The notes beneath the pieces are model-generated. The model did no database searches. It was not told the origin of the DNA and worked only from the letters and a program-made list of their open reading frames with translations. From Lawsonibacter sp. (GTDB taxonomy: Bacteria > Bacillota > Clostridia > Oscillospirales > Oscillospiraceae), in assembly GCA_022793355.1 (NCBI GenBank), contig JAAWCR010000102.1:1-9185 (forward strand): a DNA stretch of 9,185 nt. Reading direction: 5' to 3'. A program made the position numbers and the translations under genes. How positions within the stretch are numbered: the first letter of the stretch is position 1; every line of letters begins with the position of its first letter. Below, one piece after another: positions 1 to 5,755 of the stretch.

Positions 1-500
1 ATTTCGCCATTTGTGCCGTCTGGGTCGGCGGCGTATACTTTTATGTAGTTATAAAAACCATCCTGAGCGGCGTTATTAAATTCTACTTCCGCGAAATCAC
101 CAGTTGAATCCCATTGAACCTCCGCTTTGCTTGCGGCTTCCACAGTAGAAGGTTTCTTGTACTCCACGCCAAACCAGAGCTGATAAGGATTGCGCTTGTT
201 CTCTAAAACCTGGAACGTAGGGTCATCCTTGCCCTTTTTCACGATGGTATCCAAGGCTTGCCGGTTGATGGTAAGGGTATAGGCGCCACCCTGATCTGGT
301 TGCTTACTTAAGGAGAGCCCTGCTTTTTCATACGCTTCCCCATACTTTGCGTTTGGCTCATCATCTTCTACACCGTCGTCACGAGGCACAATGGACTGAA
401 CCTCTGGAGCTGCTTCGGTTCCTGCGGCCCACACAGCGGTGGGGGTCAGGGCCAGCACCATAGACAGGGCCAACAGCACGGACAAAAGCTTTTTTCTCAT
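1..500 (-). CDS. Secreted protein of unknown function, 3' end outside window
   Basis: The frame stays open for 166 codons from an ATG at 500 to the window edge, so the C-terminus is missing. The start is well supported by AGGAGG 8 nt upstream. Residues 1-25 form a clear Sec signal peptide: basic MRKK, a hydrophobic core (LLSVLLALSMVLAL), then a likely signal peptidase I cut after V-W-A at residue 25. The mature part is soluble and mixed in charge, with an acidic stretch (DDGVEDDE, about residues 39-46) followed by sequence rich in Tyr, Asp and Lys. No lipobox cysteine, transmembrane helix, SLH repeat or catalytic motif is visible in this part. It has its own promoter and is separated from spoIIIAH by a terminator, so it is probably not a sporulation operon member. 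GC is about 47% in the first 240 bases (hand count), well below the about 72% counted in part of spoIIIAB. I do not recognise the family. It could be the N-terminus of a larger cell-surface protein, but that is a guess. Confidence 0.8.
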   Translation of the reverse strand, partial: MRKKLLSVLLALSMVLALTPTAVWAAGTEAAPEVQSIVPRDDGVEDDEPNAKYGEAYEKAGLSLSKQPDQGGAYTLTINRQALDTIVKKGKDDPTFQVLENKRNPYQLWFGVEYKKPSTVEAASKAEVQWDSTGDFAEVEFNNAAQDGFYNYIKVYAADPDGTNGE

Positions 501-560
501 ACCGTTTTCCTCCTAAATCGCCTGATTGTGTTGGAACATTCCACTGCAATATCAAACCAT

Positions 561-583
561 GTCAAAACGCGGTGTTCTTTGAC
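561..583 (-). other. Small hairpin in the leader of the secreted-protein gene
   Basis: GTCAAA (583-578) and TTTGAC (566-561) form a 6-bp perfect inverted repeat around an 11-nt loop, inside the predicted 5' leader. The stem is AT-containing and weak. No known riboswitch or T-box element is recognisable. It may be chance or may shape the leader mRNA. Confidence 0.25.
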
Positions 584-604
584 GGATATCTAAATGTCGT
601 GTCT

Positions 605-633
605 ATTATAGCACGAACCTCCCGCCGCCGCAA
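605..633 (-). promoter_or_regulatory. Sigma-A promoter for the secreted-protein gene
   Basis: On the minus strand, -35 TTGCGG (633-628) is followed by a 17-bp spacer and a perfect -10 TATAAT (610-605). Transcription would start near 598, giving a leader of about 97 nt before the ATG at 500. It is the best housekeeping promoter in the 501-760 gap. A perfect TTGACA at 565-560 was considered as a second -35, but only poor -10 candidates (TGGAAT or GAATGT) follow at the right distance. Confidence 0.7.
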
Positions 634-657
634 CCATTTCCTGCCGATTTGCTCGGA

Positions 658-679
658 GCTTCCGCAATTGTGCGGAGGG
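658..679. repeat. Inverted repeat upstream of the secreted-gene promoter
   Basis: TCCGCA (661-666), loop ATTG and TGCGGA (671-676) form a perfect 6-bp dyad. Read as plus-strand RNA the stem extends to 9 bp through two G-U pairs (658-679). No T-run follows on either strand, so it does not look like a terminator. It lies roughly 63-78 bp upstream of the predicted start of transcription of the secreted-protein gene, a position that would suit an activator operator. That role is inference only. Confidence 0.35.
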
Positions 680-716
680 ATAGCTGTACCGTTCCTCTTT
701 GGGCCGGAAAGCGCGC

Positions 717-748
717 AAAATACCGGCGCGGCATTGTGCCGCGCCGGT
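717..748 (-). terminator. Rho-independent terminator of the spoIIIA operon
   Basis: Twelve nucleotides after the spoIIIAH stop lies a perfect 11-bp GC-rich stem (748-738 pairing with 732-722) with a 5-nt loop. It is followed on the minus strand by A-TTTT (721-717). The U-tract is short and then turns GC-rich, so termination efficiency may be moderate. The position at the operon end and the perfect stem support the call. Confidence 0.7.
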
Positions 749-760
749 GTCCGGCAGAGG

Positions 761-1387
761 TTACTCCACCTCGATAATTGTAATCTGGTCGGCGGTAAAG
801 CCGGCGGTCTGGTTCACTACATCCACAATTTTGGCGGTATCCGACTCGGTGAGCCCGCCCTCCGGGGCGGATACGGCCAGGGACAGGGCGTCCTCCCCGA
901 TGAAGGCCACGCAGTCGGTATAGCCCTTGGCGACCACCAGATTTTCAATCTGGGCCTCGGTGACGGTGTAGTCGGCCATGGTCTGTATGTTGTCGTTGAG
1001 CTGGGTTTTCACCGCTTCGTCGGCGTCCTCCCGTGCGGCGGCGTCCTGAAGCAGAGACAGGGCGCTGTCCCGAGCCTGCTGCCGGTTGAGCCGGGCGGTG
1101 GCGAAGTAGGCGCTGCCGCTGCTGCCGGCCGTGTCTCCGGTCGGGGCGTCCCCGGCGGTGGAGGCGTCGCCCTTCTCCGGCGCGGCGGCGGTGGAGCTGT
1201 CCCCCTTCACCAGGGGATCGTCGGTCCTGCCGCCCACCATGGTGGACTGACCCAGGGTCTTGCCCGCATCCGCGTCCTTGCCGTAGCTCCAGTTCAAATA
1301 CACTGCCGCGCACACAAACAGCGCAATTGCCGCGACCACCGCGTTCCGTTTCCATAGCTGAGACCAGTCGGCCTTTTTCGTTCTCAT
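761..1387 (-). CDS. spoIIIAH: Stage III sporulation protein AH (mother-cell channel ring protein)
   Basis: The 208-residue protein has a short cytoplasmic N-terminus, one transmembrane helix (about 15-33), a low-complexity Gly/Ser/Thr/Asp linker (about 37-91) and a C-terminal domain (about 92-208). The C-terminal domain begins AYFATARLNRQQARDSAL, typical of SpoIIIAH, and ends in the alternating pattern QITIIEVE of a ring-building (YscJ/FliF-like) fold. In Bacillus, SpoIIIAH in the mother-cell membrane binds forespore SpoIIQ across the intermembrane space and forms the channel wall; the B. subtilis protein is close in length (about 218 aa). The start is fixed by AAGGAGGAG just upstream of the ATG. 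It is the last spoIIIA gene, 45 nt after spoIIIAG, and is followed by a terminator. The residues contacting SpoIIQ cannot be judged here. Confidence 0.95.
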   Translation of the reverse strand: MRTKKADWSQLWKRNAVVAAIALFVCAAVYLNWSYGKDADAGKTLGQSTMVGGRTDDPLVKGDSSTAAAPEKGDASTAGDAPTGDTAGSSGSAYFATARLNRQQARDSALSLLQDAAAREDADEAVKTQLNDNIQTMADYTVTEAQIENLVVAKGYTDCVAFIGEDALSLAVSAPEGGLTESDTAKIVDVVNQTAGFTADQITIIEVE

Positions 1388-1432
1388 GATAACTCCTCCT
1401 TATATTGATCCTTGTGTTTTGCGGGGGTCAGC

Positions 1433-1948
1433 CTATGGTTTGCTCGCGCACACCGATATCCGGTCCGAGCCCAGACCGGTGAGGGCGGACACCGCCTCAA
1501 TCAGCCTCAGCCGGGTGGCGGCGTCCCCTCCGCCGGGGCAGACAATGAGCGCGCCCCGAAACTGCGGGGCCACCGTCTGGAGGGGAACTACCTCCTGCTG
1601 TCCGGAGCCCTTACCCACGGTGACCACCGTGTTGCTTCCGCCGCCGTTTCCGTCCTTGTCCTGGTTGCGGGCCAGCACCTGACGGCTGCCGCCGTCCAGG
1701 GTGAGCACCACCTGGGTCTCTCCCGCCCCTTCCACCAGGGAGAGGGCCCGCTCCAGCTTTCGTTCAAAGCCCTCCAGGTCGAAGGACGCCCCCTCCTCCC
1801 GGGCTGGGACCTCCTCCGGCGGGCTGTCGCGGCCGCCGGAGGGCAGGAGCAGAAGCGCCGCTCCCGCTGCCATCACCAGCAGCACATAGGAATATTTTCC
1901 AAGCGCCCCCTTCCATTGCCGGGCCGCTTCGGGCCACTTCCATTTCAC
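1433..1948 (-). CDS. spoIIIAG: Stage III sporulation protein AG
   Basis: This 171-residue protein has a basic, Trp-rich N-terminus, one transmembrane helix (about 19-36), a Pro/Glu-rich spacer and a soluble extracytoplasmic domain (about 55-168). The domain carries family features: a helix FERKLERALSLVEGAGETQVVLTL, a variable Gly-rich insert (about 99-106), and then RGALIVCPGGGD followed by a helix and the strand ISVCA. SpoIIIAG forms a large oligomeric ring in the SpoIIIA-SpoIIQ channel. The start is GTG at 1948, preceded by AAGGAGGAG at 5-6 nt. The GTG overlaps the spoIIIAF stop (GTGA), which implies translational coupling. From memory, the B. subtilis protein is longer (about 229 aa), so this version has a shortened insert or linker. 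Confidence 0.93.
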   Translation of the reverse strand: MKWKWPEAARQWKGALGKYSYVLLVMAAGAALLLLPSGGRDSPPEEVPAREEGASFDLEGFERKLERALSLVEGAGETQVVLTLDGGSRQVLARNQDKDGNGGGSNTVVTVGKGSGQQEVVPLQTVAPQFRGALIVCPGGGDAATRLRLIEAVSALTGLGSDRISVCASKP

Positions 1949-2439
1949 TGCGTCTCCTCCTTATCTATGGTAATCTCTTCCTCCGGAATCCCCAGGTCCT
2001 CCGCAATCAGCCGGATGAGCAGGGTCTGGTCGCTGTCGGACAGCGGGCCGCAGACCTCCGCCCGGAGGGGGAGATACAGGCCCTCCTCCGTCTCCCGGCA
2101 CTCCACCCGGAGGGTGCAGCGCAGTCCCAGCTGTGCCGCCTTGTCCACAATATATGCGGCGCACTCCTCTTCTATGATGGTTTTCATTTGACGGTTTACC
2201 GTCTCTTTCAGCGCCGCTTCCCACTGGCCCGTGCTATCCAGATAGCTGTCCAGCCACCGGCGGCCCGCATCCACGTCCAGTTCCCGCAATGGGGACAGGA
2301 TCGCAGCCAGCAGCACCAGGCCGCACACCAGCCTGCCCACCTGCTTCACCGCCCCCTGGGGCATGAGGGCCCCGGCCATGGCGCACAGCAGAGAAACCGA
2401 GATAACCGCAGTCAGCCAGCGGCCCACCGCCCCCATCAT
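1945..2439 (-). CDS. spoIIIAF: Stage III sporulation protein AF
   Basis: The protein has 164 residues. Two hydrophobic helices (about 8-26 and 32-50) are joined by a short turn, followed by an extracytoplasmic domain (about 55-160) with predicted alternating helices and strands. The segment GRLVCGLVLLAAILSPL and the C-terminal IAEDLGIPEEEITI are typical of SpoIIIAF, which has a ring-building-motif domain related to those of AG and AH and is a component of the mother-cell side of the SpoIIIA channel. The start is the first of two adjacent ATGs at 2439, giving an ATGA overlap with the spoIIIAE stop; the second ATG at 2436 is possible. The ribosome binding site is weak (GGTGGT), which fits coupling to spoIIIAE translation. 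Four cysteines lie in the soluble part (around residues 93, 108, 114 and 130). Confidence 0.93.
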   Translation of the reverse strand: MMGAVGRWLTAVISVSLLCAMAGALMPQGAVKQVGRLVCGLVLLAAILSPLRELDVDAGRRWLDSYLDSTGQWEAALKETVNRQMKTIIEEECAAYIVDKAAQLGLRCTLRVECRETEEGLYLPLRAEVCGPLSDSDQTLLIRLIAEDLGIPEEEITIDKEETQ

Positions 2440-3497
2440 GGGACCACCGCCCCGATGGCGGACACCAGGCTGACCAGCAGCACCAGGGCCCCGGCCCCCG
2501 TCATCCCCAGCACCAGGCCGAAGGCGGAGCCGATCGCGTCAATCAGGCCAGACAGCTTGGGCTGAGCCACAGTGGCGCACAGGGCCGCCGCACCTTTATA
2601 CACCAGGTATTGCAGCCCCAGGCGGAGGAAGGGGGTGACGCAGATGGCCAGCACCACCAGCAGGCCCGCCACCCCCACCGTGCTGCGCAGTATGCCGGCC
2701 CCGGCCAGTACCGTCTCGGAGGCATCGGCCAAAATGCCGCCCACCACCGGAATGGCCCGGGAGATAGCCAGCTTGGCCGCCTTGACGGCGGCGGCGTCCA
2801 CCGTGCCCGCAATGGCCCCGCTGGCGGTGAGGTAGCCCACGAAGGCCAGCAGCAGCGCGGTGAGCAGAAAAGTGGCGGCCCCCTTCAGCAGCTCCGCCGT
2901 CTTTTTCAGGCCGGGGTTGTCCACCGCCGCCTGAGCGCAGCTCACCGCCACGTAGGCGTACACCAGGGGGACCAGCAGCCGGTCGATGGCGATGAGGAGA
3001 AGCTGGGAGAAGAGAAGGGTGGCCCCCTGCCGGGCCGCCGCCCCGGCTACGGAGCCGGTGGCCGCCGTCAGCACCGCCACCACGGGCAGAAGTACCGAGG
3101 AAAAGCCCTCCATTTTCTCCAGTGTGTCCCGGCCCAGGCCAATCATGGCCGCCATGTCTGTCATCGTCAGGGCGGTTATCGCCAGCGCCCCGGCGATGGT
3201 TACCGCTGGAAAGCCATCTCCCTCTCCGGCCTTGGCACTCTCGGCCAGTGAGCACAGCAGCACCACCGCCGACAGCTTCATGGCGGTGGAAAGGCTCGCC
3301 CGGAAGAGGGCGCCAAGCTGGCGCAGCCCGCGGTCAAAGAGGCTGGACAGCCCCTGCTCCAGGGAGGTGTCCGGGGCGACGCCGTAGCCCTCCGCCTCCT
3401 CCCACACCTGATCCAGCCCGGGAACTTCCAGCTCCGCCCCCAGGGCGGGAACGGCGCACAGGAGGGCCAAAGCACAGAAAATCAGCGCCCGTCTCAT
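2436..3497 (-). CDS. spoIIIAE: Stage III sporulation protein AE (multi-pass membrane protein)
   Basis: The 353-residue protein begins with a signal-peptide-like segment (MRRALIFCALALLCAVPALG, likely cut after residue 20). It continues with a short extracytoplasmic stretch (about 21-65) and then roughly seven hydrophobic helices (near 68-86, 97-112, 123-141, 153-176, 208-228, 292-310 and 334-351). The central region RAIPVVGGILADASETVLAGAGILR (about 237-261) is characteristic of SpoIIIAE. In sporulation it is an essential polytopic component of the SpoIIIA complex, with a permease-like role proposed but not proven. The frame is open further upstream to 3770, but that extension is Gly-rich and overlaps spoIIIAD. 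The ATG at 3497 gives an ATGA overlap with the spoIIIAD stop and has GGGGAG upstream, so it is the real start. It is somewhat shorter than the Bacillus protein (about 399 aa). Confidence 0.95.
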   Translation of the reverse strand: MRRALIFCALALLCAVPALGAELEVPGLDQVWEEAEGYGVAPDTSLEQGLSSLFDRGLRQLGALFRASLSTAMKLSAVVLLCSLAESAKAGEGDGFPAVTIAGALAITALTMTDMAAMIGLGRDTLEKMEGFSSVLLPVVAVLTAATGSVAGAAARQGATLLFSQLLLIAIDRLLVPLVYAYVAVSCAQAAVDNPGLKKTAELLKGAATFLLTALLLAFVGYLTASGAIAGTVDAAAVKAAKLAISRAIPVVGGILADASETVLAGAGILRSTVGVAGLLVVLAICVTPFLRLGLQYLVYKGAAALCATVAQPKLSGLIDAIGSAFGLVLGMTGAGALVLLVSLVSAIGAVVP

Positions 3498-3886
3498 ACC
3501 AACAGCTCCCCTATCAGCTGGGCCACCGCCCGAACCAGGGGGAGGGCCACCAGCAGCGCCAGCACCGCCCCCGCCGTCTCCACAAAGGCTGCTACCCCGC
3601 TCTCCCCCGCCGAACGGCAGATCTCCACCGTAAGCTTGGTGAGGATGGACAGGGCCACCGTCTTTACCACCGGCTCCAGCAAGGCTTCGGACAGCCCCGC
3701 CTGCTGCGCCAGTTCCTCCATCAGGCGCACTGCGGCCCCCAGGCCGGCAGCCGCCAGGGACAGCATCCAAAGCCCGGCGGCCAGGGTCAGCAGAAGGGCC
3801 AGCTCCGGGGTGTTGCGTTTCAGCACCGCGCTGAGTACCACCGCCGTCACCCCCACGGCGGTCAGTTTTGCCATGGCCTCCATCAC
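3494..3886 (-). CDS. spoIIIAD: Stage III sporulation protein AD
   Basis: This 130-residue integral membrane protein has three main hydrophobic helices (about 7-23, 28-50 and 102-125). A more polar middle section (RLMEELAQQAGLSEALLEPVVKTVALSILTKLTVEICRSAGE) is the best-conserved part of the SpoIIIAD family. Its length matches the B. subtilis protein (about 133 aa). SpoIIIAC and SpoIIIAD are sequence-related small membrane components of the feeding-tube complex. The start is either GTG at 3886, making a GTGA overlap with the spoIIIAC stop as at the AF/AG junction, or the adjacent ATG at 3883; these differ by one residue. The upstream AAAGGA is rather distant (about 12 nt), so re-initiation after spoIIIAC is likely. 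Confidence 0.93.
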   Translation of the reverse strand: MMEAMAKLTAVGVTAVVLSAVLKRNTPELALLLTLAAGLWMLSLAAAGLGAAVRLMEELAQQAGLSEALLEPVVKTVALSILTKLTVEICRSAGESGVAAFVETAGAVLALLVALPLVRAVAQLIGELLV

Positions 3887-4077
3887 AGCCCGAAGAGGTC
3901 CTTTACCAGGTCGAAGAGGCTGGCAATTTCCTGGACCACCATCATCAGCACCACCACCAGCCCGGCCAGGGTGGTCATCATCGCCTGTTCGTCCCGACCG
4001 GCCCGGCTGAGCACTTGGTTCAGTACCGCGACCAGGATGCCGATGGCCGCAATTTTGAAAATTAAATCGACTTCCAT
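3883..4077 (-). CDS. spoIIIAC: Stage III sporulation protein AC (small two-helix membrane protein)
   Basis: The protein has 64 residues, close to the B. subtilis length (about 68). It consists of two hydrophobic helices (about 4-21 and 33-52) joined by a conserved polar loop (SRAGRDEQA, about 24-32) and ending in a short amphipathic tail (FDLVKDLFGL). The QVLSRAGRDEQA loop identifies the family. The frame is open as far as 4386, but the extra 103 residues are a Gly/Pro-rich shadow of spoIIIAB and lack family character, so the ATG at 4077 is chosen. Its ribosome binding site (GGGGAT, about 7 nt upstream) is modest. Unlike most junctions in this operon it does not overlap its upstream neighbour: 68 nt separate it from the spoIIIAB stop. 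Confidence 0.93.
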   Translation of the reverse strand: MEVDLIFKIAAIGILVAVLNQVLSRAGRDEQAMMTTLAGLVVVLMMVVQEIASLFDLVKDLFGL

Positions 4078-4145
4078 AGGGAATCCCCGCTTTCTTTTGT
4101 TTTCGTTTCGGAACGCCGCAGGCCCCTGTCCCCTTTGGGTGGGGG

Positions 4146-4658
4146 CTACAGCAGCAAAATCACCAAAAACGCCCCGCCGGACAGGCCCAGGGCCTGATAG
4201 ACCCGCCCCATACGGCGGCTGTCCTCCTCCGTTTGGGCGGCCAACTCCTCCAGCCGGCGGCGGGCGGCGGCCAGGGCCTCCCGCTGCCGCTCCCCGTCGT
4301 ACCGCCCCAGCGTGTCCCCCAGAGGGGCCACCACAGCCTGTCCCTCCCGGCCCAGCTGGAAGAGACGGCCGGTCAGCCGCCGCCACAGGTCGGCAAAGCT
4401 CTCCTGGGCTAGATTGTCCAGCCCCTGAGCGCAGGCGTGAAACAGCGCCCCGGCGATCCCCTGGCTGCGGGCCGCTCCCTGGGCCAGCAGCCGGGACAGG
4501 GGCGGGGCGTTCAGCTCCAGCTCCCGTTCCAGAACGGCCAGCCCTCCGGCCATATCCCGAATGGCCCGCGTCCGGCTCCGCAGTCCGGCCGCCGCCTGAA
4601 AGCCCAGCCAGGCCGCGCCCGCCGCCACCAGGACGGCTCCTGTCATTCGCAGCATCAT
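4146..4658 (-). CDS. spoIIIAB: Stage III sporulation protein AB
   Basis: The 170-residue protein is almost the same length as B. subtilis SpoIIIAB (about 171). It has an N-terminal transmembrane helix (about 4-24), a long cytoplasmic helical region (about 28-148) and a hydrophobic C-terminal anchor (about 152-170). Family motifs include the early segment AVLERELELNAPPLSRLL and the late DSRRMGRVYQALGLSGGAFLVILLL. The cytoplasmic part resembles GspF/PilC-type platform proteins, and SpoIIIAB is thought to partner the ATPase SpoIIIAA at the membrane. The start is the first ATG of an ATGATG pair at 4658, with GGAGGAG about 5 nt upstream and an ATGA overlap with the spoIIIAA stop. This suggests tight coupling of ATPase and platform synthesis. 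Confidence 0.93.
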   Translation of the reverse strand: MMLRMTGAVLVAAGAAWLGFQAAAGLRSRTRAIRDMAGGLAVLERELELNAPPLSRLLAQGAARSQGIAGALFHACAQGLDNLAQESFADLWRRLTGRLFQLGREGQAVVAPLGDTLGRYDGERQREALAAARRRLEELAAQTEEDSRRMGRVYQALGLSGGAFLVILLL

Positions 4659-5557
4659 CGCAGCTCCTCCACCAGGTAGGCCCGGCCCTCGCCCTCCCGG
4701 CGGATCCGAACCAGAAATCGGAACAGCCCCTCTTCCATAAGGGGGCGGTACACGGCGCGGCGGAGCAGGTCCTCCCGGCTCTCCCCGTGGGCAGTAGCCA
4801 GCAAGGTGACCCCGCAGCCCACCGCCGTGGTCAGGGCCTCCACGTCCGGTCCGGCGGTGATCTCATCCGCCGCCAGCACCTGGGGGTTCATCCCTCGCAG
4901 GAGGAGCATGAGCCCCTGAGCCTTGGGACAGCCCTCCACCACATCGGTGCGCCGGCCCACCTCCAGCTGGGGGCGGCCGTTATACAGCGCGGCCACCTCC
5001 CCTCGCTCGTCGGCCAGGGACACCCGCAGGGGGAGACATCGCTCCCCCTCGGACACCGAACGCACCAGATCCCGGAGCAGGGTGGTTTTGCCCAGGCCCG
5101 GGGGCGCCAGAATCAGCGTGTCGCCCAGCCGTCCGCCAGGACACAGCCTGTCCAGCACGGGAGCGGCCGCCCCCTTCACCTGACGGGCGATACGCAGATT
5201 GGCGGAGGAGAAAAACCGCAGGGCGTGTATCTCCCCTTCACGGAGGGCGGCGGCGCCGCACAGGCCAATCCGGTGCCCACCCTCGACGGTGAGGTAGCCC
5301 TGGCGCACCTGGTCCAGTACCGTGTGGAGGGAGGCCCCGCTGGCAATCTCCACCAGCCGCTCCAGCTCCTCCTCCTCCACGGGAGGGCCGCCCAGGGGGC
5401 GCTCCCCGCCCTCCAGCAGCACCGTCATGGGCCAGCCTGTGCGCAGGCGCACTTCCTCCACCTTGCCCCGGTCCCCTTCCGGCAGGGACAGCGCCTCCCG
5501 GCGCAGCCGGGGAGGCAGAACCCGGATGGCCTGTAAATAGCTTTCCGCCGCTGTCAT
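4655..5557 (-). CDS. spoIIIAA: Stage III sporulation protein AA (secretion-type ATPase)
   Basis: This is the cytoplasmic ATPase of the SpoIIIA complex, related to type II/IV secretion ATPases. With the chosen start it has 300 residues (B. subtilis about 307). An N-terminal domain (about 1-135) carries EEVRLRTGWP and GGHRIGLCG. The P-loop domain has Walker A APPGLGKTT (about 151-159), DERGE (about 183-187), the Walker B-like VLAADEI (about 227-233) and TAHGES (about 255-260). All expected catalytic residues are present. Start choice: the longest frame begins at an ATG at 5590, but this lies inside the -10 of the predicted sigma-E promoter and has no ribosome binding site. The ATG at 5557 has AAGGA 10 nt upstream and is preferred. 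The ATG at 5566 is in frame, but that AAGGA is only 1 nt away. It is the first gene of the spoIIIA operon and overlaps spoIIIAB by 4 nt. Confidence 0.95.
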   Translation of the reverse strand: MTAAESYLQAIRVLPPRLRREALSLPEGDRGKVEEVRLRTGWPMTVLLEGGERPLGGPPVEEEELERLVEIASGASLHTVLDQVRQGYLTVEGGHRIGLCGAAALREGEIHALRFFSSANLRIARQVKGAAAPVLDRLCPGGRLGDTLILAPPGLGKTTLLRDLVRSVSEGERCLPLRVSLADERGEVAALYNGRPQLEVGRRTDVVEGCPKAQGLMLLLRGMNPQVLAADEITAGPDVEALTTAVGCGVTLLATAHGESREDLLRRAVYRPLMEEGLFRFLVRIRREGEGRAYLVEELR

Positions 5558-5567
5558 TTGTGTCATA

Positions 5568-5572
5568 TCCTT
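5568..5572 (-). promoter_or_regulatory. Ribosome binding site deciding the spoIIIAA start
   Basis: AAGGA lies 10 nt before the ATG at 5557 and 1 nt before the ATG at 5566. It is the only plausible Shine-Dalgarno sequence near the 5' end of spoIIIAA and favours the 5557 start. The GG pair is part of GGTGAAGGAT. Confidence 0.55.
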
Positions 5573-5588
5573 CACCAGCCTTTGTCCC

Positions 5589-5617
5589 ATAGTATGAGGA
5601 CAAGCCGGAGATTATGA
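5589..5617 (-). promoter_or_regulatory. Sigma-E-type (mother-cell) promoter of the spoIIIA operon
   Basis: Minus strand: TCATAAT (5617-5611), a 14-bp spacer, then CATACTAT (5596-5589). The sigma-E consensus as I know it from Bacillus is about KMATATT-N14/15-CATACAHT, so the -35 matches 6 of 7 positions and the -10 matches 7 of 8, with correct spacing. spoIIIA is a classic sigma-E operon, so motif and context agree. Transcription would start around 5582, giving a leader of roughly 25 nt that includes the AAGGA ribosome binding site. Confidence 0.8.
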
Positions 5618-5633
5618 CCCAAGTTTTTCCGGG

Positions 5634-5675
5634 AAAACAAAAACAGGAAGGCACGCCGAAGCGTGTCTTCCTGTT
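5634..5675 (-). terminator. Rho-independent terminator of the arg operon (UUCG-capped)
   Basis: The minus strand has a stem of about 15 bp (5675-5661 with 5656-5642) with a single A-C mismatch, capped by the very stable C(TTCG)G tetraloop (loop 5660-5657). It is followed by TTTTTGTTTT (5643-5634). This is a textbook intrinsic terminator about 80 nt after the argF stop. It insulates the spoIIIA promoter immediately downstream from arg transcription. Confidence 0.92.
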
Positions 5676-5755
5676 ATAGTGCTGGTGCGAGGAGGTCGAT
5701 TTACGAGAGAGAAATGAGGGCCGGACGCTTGGTACGGCGGTTGAGGCGTTGGGGC

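Noticed and set aside
572..1357. Plus-strand open frame of 261 codons over spoIIIAH
   Set aside because: It is antisense to spoIIIAH, its translation is Gly/Val-rich and featureless, and it has no convincing ribosome binding site.
3498..3770. N-terminal extension of spoIIIAE by 91 codons
   Set aside because: It overlaps spoIIIAD in another frame, is Gly-rich and unlike SpoIIIAE. The ATG at 3497 starts a good signal peptide and gives the usual ATGA overlap.
4078..4145. Possible regulatory structure in the spoIIIAB-spoIIIAC gap
   Set aside because: Runs of C and G allow weak pairing (CCCC/GGGG), but there is no terminator tail and no promoter hexamer pair. It is best treated as plain spacer.
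4078..4386. N-terminal extension of spoIIIAC by 103 codons
   Set aside because: The extension is a Gly/Pro-rich shadow of spoIIIAB. SpoIIIAC proteins are about 65-68 residues, which matches the ATG at 4077.
3122..5536. Very long plus-strand open frame (804 codons) opposite spoIIIAE to spoIIIAA
   Set aside because: It is antisense to five clearly conserved spoIIIA genes, has a Pro/Arg/Gly-rich translation with no domain, and is explained by high-GC third positions suppressing stop codons on the opposite strand.
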